Of a stretch of DNA of 64,000 nt, positions 60,353 to 64,000 are shown piece by piece. The stretch's first letter is position 1. Every line of letters starts with the position of its first letter. This DNA is from JAXLVB01 sp046329195. Its GTDB lineage: Bacteria; Bacteroidota; Bacteroidia; Cytophagales; Spirosomataceae. The notes under the pieces are model-generated. The model was given only the letters and a program-made list of their open reading frames with translations, had not been told where the DNA came from and did no database searches. The stretch covers positions 1,736,001 to 1,800,000 of the forward strand of contig JAXLVB010000001.1 of NCBI GenBank assembly GCA_046329195.1. Direction: 5' to 3'. The position numbers were made by a program, and so were the translations under genes.

Positions 60353-61015
60353 TCAACACTCATCCACACCAAGTGGCATAAAATCGGTCCATTTTTCGCA
60401 ACGGTAGTAGGTGATAGAGGCATTCATTGTAACCGTAATGGTGCCTACCAACCGTTGCCCTGTCAGTGACGACCCACTGAGCTTGATAGAAAGGGGCTTT
60501 GAATTGACGCCTTGGAGGTTTTCTGAAATGATTTTTTGAAGCTCGGCTACCCCCACAGCTTGCAGCGAGGCTAAGGCATTTTCAAATGAAATCTCTTTGC
60601 TAATTTCACCTGTAGCCACATTTAAAATATCTTTTGCATCTTGGAGTAGCTGATTGCCCCCTATTCGAATTAACTTGGTATCATTGAGTAATGCTTTGGG
60701 TGTACCAGTAGTTACTTCGGCTTTTACAGTTACCTGTGTGGCGGTGTTGCGTTGTGTATCAATAATACCCTGAATGTTAATACTGTTTAAGTCAAATTTA
60801 TCAATTCGAGAGTCATGATTGGCAAATATATCGGGGTCAAATAGGTTGGTAATATCACTGGCCGAAATGGTAGAAATGCTATTGAACGCCCCTGTATTAT
60901 CAATGTTAAATGTAAGCGTAATAGTTTTAGTTACCGTTCGGTTAACTTTGATATAATTACTGCATCCCTGTGATACATAGGCTGCCAAAAGGAGAAAGAA
61001 GAGTTGTTTTTTCAT
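60353..61015 (-). CDS. Lipoprotein of a tandem three-gene family, member 1
   Basis: 220 residues with a lipoprotein signal (FLLLAAYVSQGC, Cys18). The mature part starts with a strand-rich RTVTKTITLTFNI, has a recurring QNTAT-like motif (DTQRNTATQVTV), and ends SITYYRCE ... VDEC. It shares this layout with the next two genes, at clearly divergent sequence. The C-terminal Cys pair could be disulfide-bonded. I do not recognise the family. It is the last of the three on the minus strand. Confidence 0.78.
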   Translation of the reverse strand: MKKQLFFLLLAAYVSQGCSNYIKVNRTVTKTITLTFNIDNTGAFNSISTISASDITNLFDPDIFANHDSRIDKFDLNSINIQGIIDTQRNTATQVTVKAEVTTGTPKALLNDTKLIRIGGNQLLQDAKDILNVATGEISKEISFENALASLQAVGVAELQKIISENLQGVNSKPLSIKLSGSSLTGQRLVGTITVTMNASITYYRCEKWTDFMPLGVDEC

Positions 61016-61088
61016 GGGGCTGTTTTTGTGTAAAAGTTATAAAGCCTTGATTTTTAATAACTTGAATTGAGTAAAGTCTCTGTGAAAA

Positions 61089-61778
61089 TCAATAACAATC
61101 TTGGTCGGTATTAAACAAACCCTTTGGCATAGACTCGCACTTATAATAAGTAACAGAGGCGTTGAGGCGCAAGTAAACAGTACCTACTAATCGCTTATTG
61201 TCAGGTACACTCGTATAGGCTTCTAAGTTAAGGGTGTACACACCAATTAACCGATTGGCTTCTACAGAGGCGGCAAAAAAACCTTGGACAATCTTGAATC
61301 CCGCCGGATTTAAAGAATTGATGGCGTTATTGAAAGTAGTGGTAGGGATTATCCCATTTTGAGGCGTACCTATTAAATCGGTTCCTAAATCATATTCACC
61401 AACTTTAATCATATTGGTTTCGTTTAACAAAACCTGAGTAGACGTGGTGTTGCTTCCGGTTCCACTAATATTGCTATTGACTTTGACGCTCATAACAGCT
61501 TTAGTCGCTGTGTTTTGTTGGGGGTTAATTTCACCACTTAACGAAATACCCGATACGACTACTTTTTCAATACGGACGTCTTCGTCAAGCTCAAAAATTT
61601 CGTTAAGCTTTAAAGATGAAATAGTAGCCGTGGTGGTTGAATTGCCTGTAGTATTCACAACAAAACTGGCAGGAATGACTTTATTGACCGTACGGTAAAT
61701 TTTTTTCTTTTCTTCACATTGCTCACAACCTTGCGAAAAGATGCCTAAGAGAATGATATAGAGAAGTTGCTTTTTCAT
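61089..61778 (-). CDS. Lipoprotein of a tandem three-gene family, member 2
   Basis: 229 residues, signal LLGIFSQGCEQC with a second Cys near the lipid site. RTVNKVIPASFVV begins the body; GEINPQQNTATKAVMSV is nearly the same as in member 3 (GEINPQQNTANQAVISA), and it ends SVTYYKCES ... DQDCY. The gap to member 1 is 73 bases and to member 3 is 26. The family is unknown to me. Confidence 0.78.
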   Translation of the reverse strand: MKKQLLYIILLGIFSQGCEQCEEKKKIYRTVNKVIPASFVVNTTGNSTTTATISSLKLNEIFELDEDVRIEKVVVSGISLSGEINPQQNTATKAVMSVKVNSNISGTGSNTTSTQVLLNETNMIKVGEYDLGTDLIGTPQNGIIPTTTFNNAINSLNPAGFKIVQGFFAASVEANRLIGVYTLNLEAYTSVPDNKRLVGTVYLRLNASVTYYKCESMPKGLFNTDQDCY

Positions 61779-61804
61779 CTAAACAAAAACTTGGGATTGT
61801 GTCA

Positions 61805-62470
61805 TTAGTTGCATTCTACATCGTTGTAAAGCAAGGCTACGGCCACAGGCTCACATTTGTAGTAGGTAACAGAAGCTGTAATTCTTAGATAAACCGTGCC
61901 AACCAACCGTTCTGTAGGACTCACAAACGAGGTGGCTGTTACATCAAGCCTTTGCTCATTAGGCAAAGTAACTGCGCCGTAGCGTCTAATAGCATTTGCA
62001 AAAAACTCTCGGAAAATAGTAAGCCCATCGGTATTTAAAGAATTTAAAGCGTTATTGAAGGTTACATATTTGCCGTCGGCACCTAATAGGTCTGTATCAA
62101 GACTGGTGCTGCCTGTTTTTATCATTTTGGTGCTTCGGAGTAATAAAAACTTGCCACCGTTTTTAGTGATAGTAGCCGAAATAACAGCTTGATTTGCAGT
62201 ATTTTGTTGGGGATTAATCTCGCCACTTAACGATACACCTGTCACATCAACTCGCTCTAAACTTTCACCAGTATTACCATCTCCAAAAAGGGTAAAGACC
62301 TGAGATGAACTAATAGAAGTACTTTGGTTAGATTCTCCTCCGCTCACATTGAATGGATAGGTAAGAGTGACAGTCTTAGTCACGGTTCTGAAGACTTTTA
62401 TAGAAGTACAGCTATCGCATCCTTGCGAAAAGATAGCTAATAGGAATAGGTAAATAAACTGCTTTTTCAT
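61805..62470 (-). CDS. Lipoprotein of a tandem three-gene family, member 3
   Basis: 221 residues, signal LLAIFSQGCDSC. The body repeats the family marks: RTVTKTVTLTYPF, SLSGEINPQQNTANQ, RLVGTVYLRITASVTYYKCE and a final VECN. It is the first of the three in transcription order and follows the DUF6588 gene by 79 bases. All three probably sit at the outer membrane. Function is unknown. Confidence 0.78.
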   Translation of the reverse strand: MKKQFIYLFLLAIFSQGCDSCTSIKVFRTVTKTVTLTYPFNVSGGESNQSTSISSSQVFTLFGDGNTGESLERVDVTGVSLSGEINPQQNTANQAVISATITKNGGKFLLLRSTKMIKTGSTSLDTDLLGADGKYVTFNNALNSLNTDGLTIFREFFANAIRRYGAVTLPNEQRLDVTATSFVSPTERLVGTVYLRITASVTYYKCEPVAVALLYNDVECN

Positions 62471-62549
62471 AAGAAGTAGTGTTTATGGTCTATTCACATT
62501 GGAAGGGTCGTAAGACAGTTCAATGGTTTTTGAAGGAACTCCGAGAGCG

Positions 62550-63434
62550 CTAAAAACTTAACCCGATTCCTCCAGCTGCCACCACGGGGCTAATGAACGA
62601 GCCTTGAACATAAAGTCTGAAAATAGACAACTTCATACCCGCACCCACACCTAACAAAAGCGGGTTTTTGTTGGTGAGATCAATGCTGATGGGCGACACA
62701 TCTACCGAGTCGTTGTAGCGAATGTTCATAGAGCCGTTTTGATAGCCTACATAGGCGAAATAATTGAAGATTTTACCCTGTTGCCCTGCATAGATGCCTG
62801 CCTTATGGGTGGTCAGGCTAACATAGTCGCCAGCTTTGAACTGTTGATAACTATATTCGGCAGAAATCGTAAGTGGAAAACCTTTAGGTAAATAGCGGGT
62901 CAAGTCATGCCGAAGTCCGCCACCCATGAGCGAAATCTTGCCGAAGTCACCACCTAAATCTATGGCAATAAAGCGGACGTTTAGTTCGGTACCCATTACG
63001 TTGCCCAGGGTGATTTGAGGCACTGCCAACGAAAAATACTTTAACCCTAATCCCGCCGGAAACGTGTAAGAAGTGCCATTGGTACCATTGACCGTTACGT
63101 ATTTTGACGGCCCCACAAGAGTAGAAACCTGTGCCGACTGTTGAGGTGAAAAATTACGGTCGGTAGTTCCAGTAAAATACTTGAGTTTGTCGTCGAGAAT
63201 AAAGGTAGAAAACGCCACCACCCCAAGATAAAGGTGAAAACCGCTGTCAATAGACGTTTTGTGAGCTTGTCCAGTGTTAAAGGTAGAAGTCATCACATCA
63301 GCAAGGGGTTGTAGAAATCCCTTGGCATTGGCGCCGGAATAACTACTGATGATTTCGTCCACTTTTTGAGCAGAAGCAGTTGACCACATTCCAGCTCCCA
63401 GTAGCAATGTCAAAGAAATCAAAAGCCGTTTCAT
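62550..63434 (-). CDS. DUF6588 family outer-membrane protein
   Basis: 294 residues from ATG 63434, which begins the signal peptide (MKRLLISLTLLLGAGMWSTASAQ). The frame extends 17 codons further upstream. The body is beta-barrel-like: alternating strands, many Gly and aromatic residues, DDKLKYFTGT, GLGLKYFSLAVPQ, GGGLRHDLTRYLPKGFPL (cut as GLRHDLTRYLPKGFPL), and a final SPVVAAGGIGLSF. This fits DUF6588. It heads the run of lipoprotein genes on the same strand. Function unknown. Confidence 0.82.
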   Translation of the reverse strand: MKRLLISLTLLLGAGMWSTASAQKVDEIISSYSGANAKGFLQPLADVMTSTFNTGQAHKTSIDSGFHLYLGVVAFSTFILDDKLKYFTGTTDRNFSPQQSAQVSTLVGPSKYVTVNGTNGTSYTFPAGLGLKYFSLAVPQITLGNVMGTELNVRFIAIDLGGDFGKISLMGGGLRHDLTRYLPKGFPLTISAEYSYQQFKAGDYVSLTTHKAGIYAGQQGKIFNYFAYVGYQNGSMNIRYNDSVDVSPISIDLTNKNPLLLGVGAGMKLSIFRLYVQGSFISPVVAAGGIGLSF

Positions 63435-63592
63435 AGAGAGGAGTATTTGATTAGTAAAATTGGATGTAATTACAAGGAATACCAATACCCTATTGAGGGT
63501 ATTTTTAGGGCGATAAAAGCAGCAACTATGCTAAGAAATATGTTGGCTTTTGGTTAATGCCCTATCTGCTAATTGGTTATGTTCTTTGTTGG

Positions 63593-63994
63593 TTAGTAGC
63601 AGTTGCATCCAGTTTGAGGCTCAGAAACAACGCCAAGCAAGCAGGTGGTTCGGCCATTGAAAGAGCCGTTACTCTTTCCTAACTGCAAGCAATAGCGGCG
63701 ACACGATTCATTGCATTCGTTGTTAGCAACAGGTGGCTGCTGGGTTTGCCCTCCTACACAATTACAACAACAATCGGATAAAGCAACGGCCCAGAGTAAT
63801 TGCGTTTCGGTACCTACGATTTGCGTATGAGCCAAAATAGAATTCATACTACCGAGGTTGATTCGGCTAAAATTTCCGAAATCAAAGTTGGGAATACAAC
63901 TGGCATAAGCAGATAATGCATTGCTAGCAGTGGTAAGATGCGCTTGAATTACCCCCTGAATGTTGGCAGGCATAGGCACGCTACGGCATTGCAT
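63593..63994 (-). CDS. Cysteine-rich C-terminal protein, possibly partial
   Basis: 133 residues ending in a Cys-rich region: SDCCCNCVGG, ECNESCRRYCLQLG, TTCLLG and a terminal CNCY. The frame is still open at the window edge (two more codons), so an upstream start outside the window is possible, and the ATG at 63994 may be internal. No signal peptide is visible from this start. It lies upstream of the DUF6588 gene on the same strand. I do not recognise it. Confidence 0.55.
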   Translation of the reverse strand: MQCRSVPMPANIQGVIQAHLTTASNALSAYASCIPNFDFGNFSRINLGSMNSILAHTQIVGTETQLLWAVALSDCCCNCVGGQTQQPPVANNECNESCRRYCLQLGKSNGSFNGRTTCLLGVVSEPQTGCNCY

Positions 63995-64000
63995 ACTCGA

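Overview
The window reads as chromosome of a Bacteroidota bacterium, most likely a member of the Cytophagales (Spirosomataceae-like). The evidence is a type IX secretion C-terminal sorting domain, several exact TAnnTTTG promoter elements (the Bacteroidota -7 box), few Shine-Dalgarno sequences, a eukaryote-like GT3 glycogen synthase, 7TM-DISM sensor kinases, TonB plug proteins without barrels, and families common in this phylum (DUF2795, DUF2911, DUF6588). The genus cannot be fixed from the sequence alone. No rRNA, tRNA, CRISPR array or intact insertion sequence was seen.

Layout. 0-5 kb: the 3' tip of an unknown gene, then a secreted S9 peptidase and a T9SS-exported BNR-repeat protein. 5-12 kb: an isolated nuoJ, an MG2/plug surface protein, a universal stress protein, a repeat-bearing intergenic region, an M19 dipeptidase and a repeat lipoprotein. 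12-16 kb: two overlapping 7TM-DISM sensor kinases, the second with Asn in place of the phospho-acceptor His. 16-19 kb: a TetR repressor, a DAPG/phloretin-hydrolase-like enzyme and a berberine-bridge-type FAD oxidase, with two matching 27-bp palindromes in front of the regulator and of the enzyme pair. 19-26 kb: a TonB receptor with a 58-bp symmetric operator-like dyad, an FtsX/LolD-type ABC exporter with a DUF1295 protein, and an MFS carrier. 26.2-28.3 kb: an AT-rich, decayed type II restriction-modification locus. 28-35 kb: CutC, a DUF2795 protein, GlpD, an AlbA_2 protein, Ohr, and a LytS/LytTR-type two-component pair.

35-42 kb: a lipocalin-like lipoprotein, an acyltransferase, an AT-rich orphan, GT3 glycogen synthase, a Tat-exported asparaginase lipoprotein and a PadR regulator with a small membrane partner. 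42-47.4 kb: nuoM and nuoL together, and nuoK separated from them by two opposite-strand genes; with nuoJ at 5 kb, the membrane arm of complex I is scattered. 47-54 kb: a Fic protein, a decayed copy of an auracyanin-like 3' end, the intact sorbosone-dehydrogenase-like/auracyanin protein, a PA14/DUF1080 protein and a secreted intradiol dioxygenase. 54-64 kb: a carboxypeptidase-regulatory/plug protein, a second S9 peptidase, a PrsW protease, an AlkA-type glycosylase, a PspC mini-protein, three tandem paralogous lipoproteins, a DUF6588 outer-membrane protein and a Cys-rich protein at the edge.

How parts fit together. The clearest candidate for a little-described system is the TetR / PhlG-like hydrolase / BBE-oxidase module (15.96-18.91 kb), which looks like an inducible pathway for acyl-phloroglucinol or related polyphenols. 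The best regulatory signals besides it are the symmetric dyad before the TonB receptor and the apparent kinase/pseudokinase pair. Domain and family names rest on motif recognition, not on database searches.
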